A stretch of 64,000 nt of DNA, taken from contig JAEQBH010004103.1 in NCBI GenBank assembly GCA_016808115.1, forward strand, positions 186,001-250,000, in the 5' to 3' direction. Source of the DNA: Tetrastigma voinierianum. Taxonomy: Eukaryota > Streptophyta > Magnoliopsida > Vitales > Vitaceae. A model generated the notes under the pieces. That model did not search any database and was not told where the DNA came from. It saw only the letters and a program-made list of their open reading frames with translations. Below, piece by piece: positions 49,701 through 57,518 of the stretch (the stretch's first letter is position 1; each line of letters starts with the position of its first letter). The translations under genes were made by a program, and so were the position numbers.

Positions 49701-49795
49701 TTAGCAGCAGCAGCAACCCCGTCACTAGCAGAAGAACCAGCAGCTACATTCTCAGCTGCAGAGTTCACAACAGAATCCGCCCAAGAACTTCGCAT
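31237..49795 (-). CDS. RH52: DEAD-box ATP-dependent RNA helicase, Ded1/DDX3 class
   Basis: Six coding exons: 49795-49091, 49000-48917, 34879-34637, 34280-34113, 33880-33767 and 31719-31237. All have GT-AG borders and phase-0 introns, giving about 598 residues. It unwinds RNA with ATP, and the class supports translation initiation and RNA granule work (family knowledge). Seen in order: Ded1-type YVPPHLRN near residue 40, a G/R/W-rich linker, Q motif YVKPTPVQ, motif I AQTGSGKT, Ia PTRELSCQ, TPGRL, motif II DEAD, SAT, VFVETKKGAD, ARGLDIP, HRIGRTGRAG, and a G/Y/S-rich tail ending SAWD. RQLASDF-type blocks and VEFVHDTDKRSHLMDLLHAQR favour RH52 over RH11/RH37. Exon 1 carries a TGA at 49433-49435 and about three small indels over some 60 nt; the frame is restored afterwards. 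This could be sequence error or a damaged allele. Confidence 0.9.
32274..32348 (+). repeat. TRIM 5' LTR
   Basis: 75 bp, TG...CA ends, with shared core CATATTAAACCCAAATCC. The PBS abuts its end. Confidence 0.92.
32480..32554 (+). repeat. TRIM 3' LTR
   Basis: 75 bp, differing from the 5' LTR at a handful of positions. Followed by the second CAAAC. Confidence 0.92.
33023..33443. mobile_element. Tourist-like (PIF/Harbinger) MITE, 421 bp
   Basis: Terminal inverted repeats GGTGATGTTTGTTT (left) and GGTGGCGTTTGTTT (right, reverse complement), flanked by TAA on both sides (33020-33022 and 33444-33446). The TAA target duplication is diagnostic of PIF/Harbinger. AT-rich interior, no coding frame. Confidence 0.8.
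33611..33758. repeat. Long inverted repeat plus extra tandem copy in intron 5
   Basis: The arm 33611-33661 (GATGTGAATGTTGGCC...GACTCAG) is the reverse complement of 33677-33726 with one mismatch and one 1-nt gap, around a 15-nt loop. Half of the right arm is then repeated in tandem (33727-33758, CCAGCATAACAAAATTGGC). The block starts 9 nt beyond the donor of helicase exon 5, so the intron RNA can fold into a long hairpin there. Confidence 0.9.
33767..33880 (-). CDS. RH52: Helicase coding exon 5 (motif IV)
   Basis: 38 codons from QALTLVFVETKKGADSLEHW to TTIHGDRSQQ. Acceptor ATTGCAG, donor GTGAGT. The donor is followed at once by the inverted-repeat block of intron 5. Confidence 0.92.
34113..34280 (-). 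CDS. RH52: Helicase coding exon 4
   Basis: 56 codons from RLASDFLSSYVFLAVGRVGS to LLHAQRANGAHGK, linking the two RecA-like domains. Acceptor CGTGCAG, donor GTAATA. Confidence 0.92.
34637..34879 (-). CDS. RH52: Helicase coding exon 3 (DEAD and SAT motifs)
   Basis: 81 codons from LRDLERGVDILVATPGR through LALDEADRMLDMGFEPQI to MLFSATFPKEIQ. Acceptor GGCTAG, donor GTATGT. Holds motifs Ib, II and III. Confidence 0.93.
35148..35310. repeat. Three-copy tandem repeat, ~58-62 bp
   Basis: GAACAAGTACAAGACC, CAAATAACACA and TGTATCCGATATGTTTCC recur in order, the last unit being diverged and partial. It lies about 270 bp inside intron 2 from the exon 3 acceptor. Confidence 0.8.
35367..35609. mobile_element. 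Tourist-like MITE, 243 bp
   Basis: Left end GGGCCTGTTTGGTT and right end (reverse complement) GGGCCTGTTTCGTT. TAA flanks both ends (35364-35366 and 35610-35612). The interior has an unbroken T run of about 20 bp. The short frames within it are not genes. Confidence 0.9.
35830..35935 (-). mobile_element. SINE head with poly(A), minus strand
   Basis: On the minus strand: CCTTGAGGCTTGGCTGAAG, TGGTAAATGGATGGG (A box), then TTCTGGTTCAACTCCTG (B box), then an A-rich tail (plus-strand T tract near 35846-35860). Same head as the copies at 36276 and 48122. Confidence 0.65.
36276..36395 (+). mobile_element. SINE head with A-rich tail, plus strand
   Basis: GGCCCTTGAGAACTAGCTC then AAGTGGTAAAG (A box) and GGTTCCAAGTTCAAATCCC (B box), followed by an A-rich tail. 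A tRNA-derived SINE with RNA polymerase III-type internal promoter boxes. Confidence 0.65.
36919..37619 (-). mobile_element. 5'-truncated LINE, minus strand
   Basis: Plus-strand T tract 36919-36935 marks the poly(A) tail. Minus-strand frames contain the zf-RVT end of LINE ORF2, WRAGPLCLFRAVLKERNRIV, and the 3' UTR. AGACACTA occurs on both sides (36911-36918 and 37620-37627) and may be an 8-bp target duplication. Frames are interrupted. Confidence 0.7.
37688..38150 (-). mobile_element. Second 5'-truncated LINE, minus strand
   Basis: A T-rich tract at 37688-37703, then 3' UTR, then a minus-strand open stretch with WMTAPLCLLWTIWKERNWAI, the conserved zf-RVT region of plant LINE ORF2. The 5' limit is set by the loss of similarity near 38150. 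No convincing target duplication. Confidence 0.7.
38454..38616 (-). repeat. Copia 3' LTR (left)
   Basis: 163 bp. Plus-strand ends TGTAATC...ATAATA; the final ATA is a mutated ACA compared with the other two copies. The adjacent polypurine tract identifies it as the 3' LTR. Confidence 0.85.
38630..40262 (-). pseudogene. Copia reverse transcriptase/RNase H region, broken
   Basis: Minus-strand frames show WRNAMVDEMQALDDNGTWDL and GCRWVFAVEFN at the start of the RT, the YVDD catalytic box at 39530-39519 followed by IVITGSD, and near the end FVREKIQLELIST then QLRDIFTKPLSGD, the typical copia RNase H end. Multiple stops and shifts. Confidence 0.85.
40470..41015 (-). pseudogene. Copia integrase region, broken
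   Basis: Minus-strand frames give FRSDKAKEY, then GILHQTLCVDTPSQNRVAER (the conserved end of the catalytic core) and, further on, VPKHFWADAVSITCFLINRM. The end of this region, from about 41015 down to 40895, is also present in the duplicated copy at 43653 and above. Confidence 0.8.
41161..41880 (-). pseudogene. Copia protease/GAG-pre-integrase and gag zinc knuckle, proximal copy
   Basis: 41161-41508 is open and reads LSFNLICVSKLTHTLNCS and RLGHTSLSLFQKL (GAG-pre-integrase). Further right the CCHC knuckle CHYCHNLGHACQNC is intact, but a stop sits a few codons upstream of it (KP then stop then GGVVCHYC), which the distal copy does not have. Confidence 0.8.
42426..42583 (-). repeat. Middle LTR of the copia element (5' LTR of the proximal copy)
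   Basis: 158 bp, TGTAATC...ATAACA, with the tRNA-Met PBS (TGGTATTAGAGCC on the minus strand) on its left. The flank after it begins CTTTAATG, against CCCTTTAATG after the right LTR, so two bases of the target duplication are gone. Confidence 0.85.
42584..43630. other. Flank of the copia element, copy 1 (repeat-derived, unclassified)
   Basis: Unrecognised sequence with a GC-rich stretch (CGAGGCCGGGAGATTTGAAG), an AG-rich stretch near 42925-42985 and the palindrome-like GAGTGCCCAAAACACTCATC at 42667-42686. It looks like part of another long repeat, possibly an LTR leader. No domain is recognisable. Confidence 0.45.
43215..43275 (+). repeat. Short telomere-like GGTTTAG tract
   Basis: Irregular TTAGGTTTAGGTTTAGGG and GTGGTTTAGGG words over about 60 bp. 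The matching place in copy 2 (about 45970) has only a remnant (GGTGGTTTAGTGG), so the tract expanded in copy 1 or was lost in copy 2. Confidence 0.6.
43980..44850 (-). pseudogene. Copia protease and gag zinc knuckle, distal copy
   Basis: Minus-strand frames give PPWVIDSKARSAW, where the aspartic protease site should read D-S-G, then IHSIPLITLTFVMSLPQLSF and NLIYVSKLTHTLNCS. At 44537-44600 MTNTKPKGGVVCHYCHNLGH continues to ACQNCRKL, a C-X2-C-X4-H-X4-C knuckle, before a stop. Confidence 0.8.
45189..45352 (-). repeat. Copia 5' LTR (right)
   Basis: 164 bp, TGTAATC...ATAACA, PBS at its left border. Its outer flank CCCTT matches the outer flank of the left LTR. Confidence 0.88.
45353..46560. other. 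Flank of the copia element, copy 2, and adjoining repeat-like DNA
   Basis: 45353-46346 repeats the flank of copy 1. Beyond it, 46430-46560 includes TTCGTGGGAACAACACTTGA and CTATATTACGTAAACTCGAC, reminiscent of the 3' part of plant gypsy LTRs, but no element could be delimited. Confidence 0.4.
46750..47139 (-). mobile_element. 5'-truncated LINE with 17-bp target-site duplication
   Basis: TGGCAAATCAAATCATT occurs at 46733-46749 and again at 47140-47156. Directly after the first copy comes a T tract (poly(A) of a minus-strand LINE), then the 3' UTR, and from about 47130 down to 46880 an open stretch with SVCEALLSWQGSFAGKKRKK then AWMAAPLCIFWTIWRERN, the zf-RVT end of LINE ORF2. Only about 390 bp of the element was copied in, the usual 5' truncation. 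Confidence 0.9.
47271..47708 (+). mobile_element. Probable solo LTR or LTR fragment (copia-like)
   Basis: Begins TGTTGG and ends CCAACA (short inverted ends). It contains a TATA-like CTATATATATGG at 47534-47545 followed by GTCTTGGTGAATGAAATG, the usual order of U3, R and U5 in plant copia LTRs. No matching second LTR, primer site or clear target duplication was seen, so this is tentative. Confidence 0.4.
47992..48122 (-). mobile_element. SINE, minus strand, with 10-bp target duplication
   Basis: CTAGAAGCTA flanks both sides (47982-47991 and 48123-48132). On the minus strand the element reads CCCTTGAGGCTTGACTTAAG, AGGTAAAGGGATGGG (A box), GAGGTTACATGTCCATG... and ends in poly(A) (plus T tract 47998-48006). 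The left flank itself is a short duplication (CTCTTAATCCTAGAAGCTAC at 47934 and 47973). Confidence 0.75.
48917..49000 (-). CDS. RH52: Helicase coding exon 2 (28 codons)
   Basis: Codes IHDEAKKFSYQTGVKVVVAY then GGAPISQQ. The exon sits between a 90-bp intron 1 (GCAG acceptor) and the 14-kb intron 2 (GTTTCT donor). It is too short for simple reading-frame detection, but spliced continuity with both neighbours is exact. Confidence 0.9.
49001..49090 (-). other. Helicase intron 1 (90 bp)
   Basis: GTGGGA donor and TTGGCAG acceptor, AT-rich, phase 0. The short size contrasts with the 14-kb intron 2. Confidence 0.85.
49091..49795 (-). CDS. RH52: Helicase coding exon 1 (start codon to motif Ia)
   Basis: ATG at 49795 begins MRSSWADSVVNS. 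The exon holds the eIF4E/4G-contact-like YVPPHLRN, the G/R/W linker with GGWNNRSGGRDRG, the acidic NPFGDDVDTG, and, after the disrupted patch (about 49380-49440), PPPVNTFAEIDLGEALNLN, the Q motif and AQTGSGKT. It ends PTRELSCQ before a GTGGGA donor. Confidence 0.88.
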
Positions 49796-50780
49796 ACTCT
49801 AACACTATTCCACTTATATCCTTCTATGATTCCACCTAACACTAAACTCAAACTCTTAATGAAATCCAATTTCCACAGATTTCTCCACTATCACACCCGA
49901 ATATAAATCAATTCCTTCCCTGTTCCAGAACTCCTCTTCAACCTCCAAAAATCAAAACCCAGTTGAGATAGAAAATATTATCAAACAACTCGATCACATG
50001 ACTCAAAAAGTCAAAGTAACTGGCAATTCACAACACAAAAAACAATGCATATAAATGACACAAACAAACATTCAAAAATAAAATAAAATAAAATAAAAGA
50101 GAAAACCGATCTCCCATAGAAAGAAAGAAACCGATCCATTCAGAAAATACAGAATGTCAAACAACAAACAATAAGCAAAATGGTCGTGCCTCCTTAAATC
50201 TTCACGTGATCCCCCGATAAACCAACCAAGGGAAGAAACATTAAGTCTCAACTATCCCAACCGTTCCCCCAAACCACTGCCCTAATTTCCCCAAACATAC
50301 TCTCAAAACAAATAAAATAAAAAAACAAAGTAAAAGATAAAACATCACATGCTCAACATTTTCCTTTCCTTTTTCATATTTTCTCCTGTTCCTTTCTTCC
50401 AGTTTCTCACCTACCAAACATAATGAAAAACAACAAAAAAAAAAAAAAACAGAAGGCAAGATAAGGCATTCAAACACACCTCTACTGTGAGCAAGGACGA
50501 TGAAGAAACCCCGAGAATAGCGAAGAATCAGAGAAAAATATAGATCCAAAAACCCTAAACTTAGTAGAGAAGTCACCCTCTTTTACCCTTTTTTCTCTCA
50601 AAATATCTTCCCCTCAGTTTCGACTTTCTTTTAATTTTCTTTCAAGTGGAAAACAAATTGAAACAGAAGGAAAATTCAAAAAAGCCGACTCCACTATTTT
50701 ACCTGCCCTCCCCTCAATTTATTTATCTTTTTCTCTCTCTCTCTTGAATTTCTCTCTCACCTACCATCACCTACTACCGT
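49796..50780 (-). promoter_or_regulatory. Helicase 5' UTR and proximal promoter region
   Basis: Upstream of the start codon (to the right) the minus strand shows a possible leader exon ending at 50480 with an AG/GTGTGTTTG donor, so a 5' UTR intron is likely, as is common in this family. GAGA-rich purine tracts on the minus strand (50730-50760) and a generally purine-rich leader at 50580-50700 suggest the transcription start region. No TATA box was placed confidently. Confidence 0.4.
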
Positions 50781-51171
50781 TTAGAGTATTTCCATAATTG
50801 AGTACCTGAAAAACTTTATTTGTGTTTATGTGTTTATGCTTGGTTGACTGCCGTTTCCAAAAAAACACTTCTATGTTCTTCAATTTTTTTTATTTTATTT
50901 TTTTTAAGTCAGAATTTTGTTTCTTAAAAATTACAATATTTGAGAAATACGTGTTACAACCAGAAATCAATTTTTTATTGAAATATTTGGTTAAAACACA
51001 TCAAATAAATCAAATTTTATTAGCCTAACTTTTTTCACAGTTTTTCTTTAAAAATAATGACAAAAATATCATTTATCCTTTTTTATGTATTTACATGTGT
51101 ATTATAAAATAAAGGGTTATATTTACAAGAAAACAATTATAATATTTTTGTCAAATTATAGTAAAAAAATA
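50781..51171. other. AT-rich upstream flank
   Basis: No gene or element recognised. Confidence 0.4.
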
Positions 51172-51290
51172 GATGAATAATTAGATTTCTAAAATGGATG
51201 TTTCAAAAGGTCTTTAATCAAACCAACTTTTTTTATTTCTTATTCTTAAAATAAAAATGAATTATTTTAAATAACACATTGTAATTATTC
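51172..51290. repeat. 119-bp direct repeat, copy 1
   Basis: Nearly identical to 51793-51911 (two differences by eye). Inside it TGAATAATTA at the left and TAATTATTC(A) at the right form matching inverted ends. Confidence 0.9.
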
Positions 51291-51792
51291 ATCACTATCT
51301 ACGAGAATAAATCGGAGAAGATGTTTGAGTTTGTTCTTCCTAATTAAAAAACCATGAATATGAATAAAATTTTACAAAAAACATATCGAATCGTGTATTT
51401 TTGTAATCCAAATAATCAAAGATTTATAGAACAAAATTTCGGTAATAACGCCATGGTAAGAAATGATTTGCTCTGAGTGATCTTCCCTAGTGTAGCACAA
51501 TTTCCCTTCGGATCTTTGAGCAACAATTAGACAGTGAATAGTAAAATATAAACAGTTGTTTTTAAGCAGTAAAAATTAATCAAAATACAAATACTAGGAG
51601 GTACTGACATTTCAATACCATATTGGGGACAAAAGGATCCTAAGTCTCTATTCGTACTTCAAATTTCTGACTAAACTGGCCAATTTTCATATAAAATATG
51701 ACGCATTGCGCACATCAAGACTGTGTTTTATATGCGAAATTTATACGAACTCGATATCTACTTTTTTTATTCATCGATACCCTAAGTATTCT

Positions 51793-51911
51793 GATGAATA
51801 ATTAGATTTCTAAAATTGATGTTTCAAAAGGTCTTTAATCAAACCAACTTTTTTTATTTCTTATTCTTAAAATAAAAATGAATTATTTTAAATAATACAT
51901 TGTAATTATTC
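51793..51911. repeat. 119-bp direct repeat, copy 2
   Basis: Second copy, 621 bp downstream in the same orientation. The 502 bp between the copies are unique and non-coding. It could be the ends of a small LTR-type element, or a duplicated MITE. No flanking duplication was found. Confidence 0.9.
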
Positions 51912-52611
51912 TATATTGTTCTGACTTCTTGTCTTCTAGGCTAGTTTTAAATAAAGAATTGTAAAATTTTATAATGATTAAGAAAATTTCGTTAGATGAA
52001 AAACCAACCTTTTAAAAATATATTTTGAAGTTATTCTTTAATTTTTTATACAATAAAATTCCTGGATTCTAACCTGATATCTTCAAATATGGGATGTAAA
52101 AGGCGCAATTCTATTTATTTTTAAATTGTCATATTTTATATATTTTGAGATAATGTACTTACTTTTTTCATTTCCAATCCCACTCAATAATATATAAATT
52201 ATCTTCAAATCACTATTAACATCCCCAAATATTATAAAATGGTACCGTACTTACTAGGCTACCACTACTTTTTTATCATTATAAGTATTAAAAAAAGAGA
52301 ATTCATTTTACACTCTCTATTTCTCTCTACACATCCCATTAAAATACCAAACGAAAGAAAATACAAATTTACTCCTTAACTCTATTTATCTATTTGTTTA
52401 TTATTCTTCTTCTTCTTTATCTCTCTCACAAGACCCAACTCCCTTCTTCCTCCGCTTGTCATATGATGCACCCAACTCTCTTCTTCCTCCGGCTTCGCTG
52501 AGCAGAACGACGTTAAAAATAGCCGAGAATTAAGGGCTACCAGCTTTACAAATCTATGGAGAAGGGAAGACGAGGATAACATTCAAATTACATTTTCAGA
52601 CATCTTTAATC

Positions 52612-52850
52612 CGATCTTCAAAATCCTGTATCATAATGTTGTCCCGATATTGAAACCGGAGAGGTATATAACCGGATTTAAGAACCGATGAGTAGACAAA
52701 ACTGGAGCATCAAAACTTATTGATACGGTTAGAAATCTGACAGATATCCCCAGCAATGAACATAACCCGGATTTGGAAATCCGGATTTTCTAGTTGAAAC
52801 CGATTTGAAAATCCGGAAATTATGATGTTTCCCGGATTTACAAATCCGGT
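52612..52850. repeat. Cluster of CCGGATTT/AAATCCGG palindromes
   Basis: CCGGATTTGGAAATCCGG at 52767-52784, ACCGATTTGAAAATCCGG at 52799-52816 and CCGGATTTACAAATCCGG at 52832-52849, with weaker copies from 52612 (AACCGGATTTAAGAACCG). The text between them (TTATGATGTTTCCCGG) also recurs. It lies 0.6 kb upstream of the Mutator-like transposase relic. Confidence 0.8.
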
Positions 52851-53449
52851 AAGAGTTGTAAATATGTTCTTACAAAAGGCATAATTAGTTTTCTTAAACC
52901 CGTTTGGTTTCTGGAATTTTCATATTTGTACATTGTCTTCTAAATTGTTCTAAGGTAAAAAATACGATCAAGTGTTAAGTGGGTTCTAACCTCGTTTCTA
53001 ACTTCTATCCGTATTTAAAGGAATTAAAAGTCTCGAACTTGTTTTACTAAATCTTTAGTCAAGTTAACTCTTTCACATCCCGTTGATTAAACTCTTTACT
53101 CCCGTGGGCCCTTTCCTACCCATTAGAAATATCGAGTTGGCACAAAGAAGTTGGTGGATGTCCACTGCAAATGGCCCATTAGCATAAGAAAGCCTACTAG
53201 CAGACATGACAAATCGTAAAGATACCAGAGCAATGTAAAGATATCTGTGCTTTTAATCGGACATTATTTGTTGTATTTAATCCGCATTTTATTTTTATGC
53301 ATTTAATGATCATAATATGTTCTATTTGTTAAAGAATTAGTTGATTGCAGTTTATACTTAGTAGTAATTATAATTTACTACTTTAAAGTTGTAGCACTTT
53401 GCTTTGAAGATATATCAAGCTTAATAAATTGCATTATCCGCATATTTCA

Positions 53450-55830
53450 GAGCTCCGGATGCTTGATTGAATGGGCTCTAATGTGGGAAAAAGAACGGAT
53501 TTGTTATTTGATAAAAGACGGACAATGGAGATAATCAAAAAAGCTAGAGTTAGCCTTGCAGTGAGCTGTAGTTAATCATATAAAAGGTAAAAGAATAAGT
53601 CGAATGTGGAAACCTTGAATCGAAAAAGGCAATCGGAACGAAAATGTGATTTCGTCCATTTAAGATAATCTGTGAAGTTAACTAGTAATGATGATTGGAG
53701 TGTTAAAGTTGTTTTGTAGATTTCATAATCATCGTTGTACTAAACAATCGAGGGCCACCATATGCCGTCGACATCTGGATGGGGAGAAAACTATATCATT
53801 CAATATGATGTTAACTTCGTGAAACCAAGGAATATTCTACCGTCTATAAAAATCATGATGAGTATAATGTTAGCACTATTAAGATAATCTACAATGCACG
53901 CCATAAACATCGACCGCTTAATACAATTGTAGATCGCAAATGCAACAACTAATGAAACAATCGAATTAATGTAAATATGTTGGAATGTCATATGGGTTGG
54001 ATGAGTCGAACGATTGTGCAGAGACTTGTTTTCGCACATCCTACTCTTCTATTCGCTTGTCGAATCCATTTTGCAAAGGTTCTAATTATGGATCGCGACT
54101 TCTATAAAACCAACAGATATCGCTCTTCCACTTTCGAGATCGTAGGTGTGACATCTACAAATCTGACTTTTCTCACAGATTAGATACGTGAGTCGAAATA
54201 TGTAGACAACTACTAATTGGGCAATGGAGAAGCAAAGTTTAATGTTTGTTGACTACTACCTAATGTCATTGTTAATTCGAGTAGGAGTTGGTCTTAATGA
54301 ACGCTGTGGCATTAGTATTTCCCTACTGACGACAAATCTTCTATGCATATGGCATATATCAAAAATGTACTTGCAAACCCAGAAGGTTGTTCTGAAATGA
54401 AAAGAGGTTTTATGATTAATGTCACTGAGGTTTTGTGTTTTCTTCAATGAGGACAAAGTACGAGAGGAATTTTAAGATCATTACAACCGGACATTATACT
54501 TTACCCTCGAGTGTAAATATGATGTGAGTCATGGTCAATTTCTTATAAGGAAAAAGATTTGTCCCAAATTTAGATGATAAAATAATGCATTTAGGCAATG
54601 TCACAACGACAGGTACATTAATCAAGAATAGTTTTTTCTTCAAATATCCGTATACAAAAATGATTCTAATATATTTTTATTTTTTTATAGGGGCCGACAA
54701 GGCACATGCAAAGTTGAAGAGACATCTCGTTCGCCTCAAGGGGATTTCGAGAGTTCTCGAATGTAATAAATGCCTAATCGAAACAGAACATACCTAAATC
54801 AAAGCTCTTCATTCGAGATAAGTATTTCTCGTTGTCAACATCAATTCCATAATGCTATGCTTAAAGAAATTCGCGGGTATGGTATCTGTGGCTTCACTTA
54901 ATATGAGATATTGATGCAGCTTAAAAAGAGCAATTCAAGTTGAAATTGAGAAGGGAATACAAGCAATACAAGTGAAATTAACCTCTATATGTAATGGCTT
55001 GTACACTTAACTCATGTGAGCTTATCAAAGAAGCTGTCGCACAATTCCCTCGAGCAGTGCAGATTTCATTGGAGGCGCTTGATACTATGAAACGACAATG
55101 TCTCGCCTTAGCCGACAATCACTCCCGAGATTGATAGTATTTCTGAGACAATTTGTCGATCAGGACTTATACAGTAAAATAGCATTAAAGCGAAGTCGAG
55201 AGAGTTAGCTGATCTCGCAATGATATCTATGTTTCCACCACTTGAGAAGGTTAAGGCAAAGGGTCAGTCTGGCCATTGAAAATCAATTTATCTACTAAAC
55301 GAGCTCCTTCTTTTATTTGGAAATTGTCGTAGTTCATTTACCGATGTACTTCACCGCCCACCGCATGTTCCGAAAGTGCCAAAGGAAAAAAATTGAAGTA
55401 CATTAAATGTTTCTCTACATCAAATACAGAACATATAGTGAACATCGGATGTTAAGGCAGATGGTCACAGATATCGATCGATTACTAGGTTACTAGGAAC
55501 GGGGAAGACGGATGGGGAACGGTTCACAAGATTCGATATTACGAGCTTCAAATCCTTTCATGATGAGTATGTTCAATTGTATGGATCAACTGACCAAGGC
55601 CGAGTTGATTTATTCATTATCGTCTTGACTCTTTTGCTCCATATGATAGATGGATTACTTTAATCGATACGGGTCATTTGATAGCCTTTACTGCATAATA
55701 TTGTGTTAGTCCATTTATCAATTAGATAATGCCTCATACATTCTCCACTTCTACTTAGATATGTATCACTCCGCACCACTTCACCACAACCGACAGACGG
55801 ATTTGTTGAGGATCACTATTTCGTCTGTGT
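53450..55830 (+). pseudogene. Decayed Mutator-like (MULE) transposase with OTU-like C-terminus
   Basis: Plus-strand blocks in family order: a FAR1-type N-terminal block ending GFHNHRCTKQ-like (about 53700-53745); FWAHP-like and the MULE core DRDFYKTNRYRS then FEIVGVTSTNLTF (54089-54175); LGNVTTTG (about 54588); AHAKLKRHLVRLKGIS (about 54700); a CTLNSCELIKE stretch where the SWIM zinc-binding region is expected (about 55003). An OTU cysteine-protease-like block follows, with LGTGKTDGERFTRF, SFHDEYVQLYGSTDQGRVD and YDRWITLIDTGHLIAF (55495-55690). Such MULE proteins bind element ends and cut DNA. Stops and frameshifts occur every 50-150 nt, so it is inactive. Terminal inverted repeats were not found. 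Confidence 0.75.
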
Positions 55831-56339
55831 TTTAAATTATATTATGTTATTATTAAGTTTACTGTTTTTAATTTTTTGTTTTTTGACAAAGGACGATCTT
55901 TATTTAGTTCATGGATTCGACATCACCAATACTCCAATTGCATGCAATCGAATGTGAATTACCGATACCAAGGCGCCGAGGACGGAGATCCTTTGTACTT
56001 CGTGATCGAGTTTTAGATCATTATTAGGGACGAACTCCATGTAGCGACACAAGAGACAATCGATTATTTAAAACATGCATGTATCTACAACCACTGACGG
56101 TTTATATTGTAATTGATATGTATTGTATTTAATTTAATTTAAATTAATTACTTTAATGATGTAAATTTAATGTAACAACTAATATAATACAACAAAATTA
56201 ATCATATTATATTTTAAAGATTAAAGTCTAACAACTAATACATAAACATAAAACTAAGTCTTCTTTTTTCCTCTTCGAATCGAACAACATAAATGTGAGT
56301 GGGATGCATTAGAATCCGGTGTGTGTCCGGCGATCCGGC

Positions 56340-56450
56340 CGTTGCCGGGAGGAGCAAATCACACCGGAGGAGGAGGAACTATCGCGGTGGAGGATCATCC
56401 GAGCGCCGGGTGGAGGATCAACTGGCGCCGGTGGAGGATAGACAAAAGTG
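56340..56450 (+). repeat. GC-rich short repeat, GCGCCGG-TGGAGGAT units
   Basis: GGTGGAGGATCATCC, GGGTGGAGGATCAAC and GGTGGAGGATAGAC occur in succession after GCGCCGG, a roughly 24-27-bp degenerate unit. It encodes nothing recognisable and sits in the CG-rich tail downstream of the MULE relic. Confidence 0.5.
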
Positions 56451-56736
56451 GGAGGGGCTAAAAATGGACGCCAGAGTGTGATGGTGTGCTATGAAATGCC
56501 GGAGCGTGACGGAGCGCCGCGGAGATGCCGGTCTCATCCGACCGCCAAGTATGCTATGCGCCATCTGCACCCCAAAAAATAATCGCCACTACCGTCTTCC
56601 ACCGATATCACATGCTCAATAAACTCAATGCTCTCGCGACACGCTACATAAATAATATGTGAACTTATTAGTAATATAATGTTAAGTAAATATTATGTAC
56701 AATTTAGATTACTGTGTCAAACGGTTCAAATTTAAC

Positions 56737-57057
56737 TTACACTATCATCGGGTAGACATGCGTGATGTGAGGGCGCAGAAGATCGTGCATCCGTCGTGAA
56801 CCCGATCTCACCAGGAGGTTGAACGATGCGACGCGATAGATGCGATCATCAAGCCATATACTCGCTACACTCTCGAGCCTGAAGATCGGGTATCGCCGAC
56901 TAATTATGATCGGATTACGTTGATCCGCCCATCTCTCCCAATAATCGATCCAATAACATACTACGGCCGTCGTGGAGGTGCGAAAGGTCATGGAGGAATG
57001 GTCTAATATACCCGACCGGGCGTGAAGACCCGGCCCGATGATATGGTCAACAACCAA
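56737..57057 (-). other. Unassigned minus-strand open frame, probably repeat-derived
   Basis: A 106-codon frame containing CYWIDYWERWADQRN, GC-rich like its neighbours. The W/R-rich block faintly recalls plant mobile domain proteins that accompany MULEs, but the match is too weak to name. More likely a decayed transposon coding exon than a host gene. Confidence 0.25.
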
Positions 57058-57510
57058 ATCCGCACTTTATGCATCCGTAAAACCATGCAATATCGTGAAA
57101 GGTGCTTCGCCGATGATCCACGTGATATTCCCGGGCCAGAAGATCCGAACTCGCGAATCAATTTAGTCGCCCCGAACTCGACCGCGAAACTATCGGAATC
57201 ACGCGGCGCTCCAACGCCGTGCACGTGGTCGTGACTTGATGTACGACAAATGTAACGAATTCGCACTAAATAATACGAAGGCTCAATTTCAAGCTCAATT
57301 GCTAACCAAGTTTGACTTTTTCGAGGAGGAATAATTTTAGGTTAACTAAGACACCATTTCGAAGGCCTCGCCAGATAATGAAGTTCATAGACGGGGCTAA
57401 CGGGGTCACAATCCGACTTACGGATAAAAAGTTACGGCCATTAGAAGTTCAATAGTAGCACTTTATCAGTGCCCGTCTTCAAACTTTTACCCGAAAGCGA
57501 CCCTAGGCCC

Positions 57511-57518
57511 TATATAAG
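57511..57518 (+). promoter_or_regulatory. TATA box of the gypsy LTR-like block
   Basis: TATATAAG, followed about 35 nt later by the AAACCCTAGCC leader motif typical of plant transcript starts in such LTRs. Confidence 0.5.
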
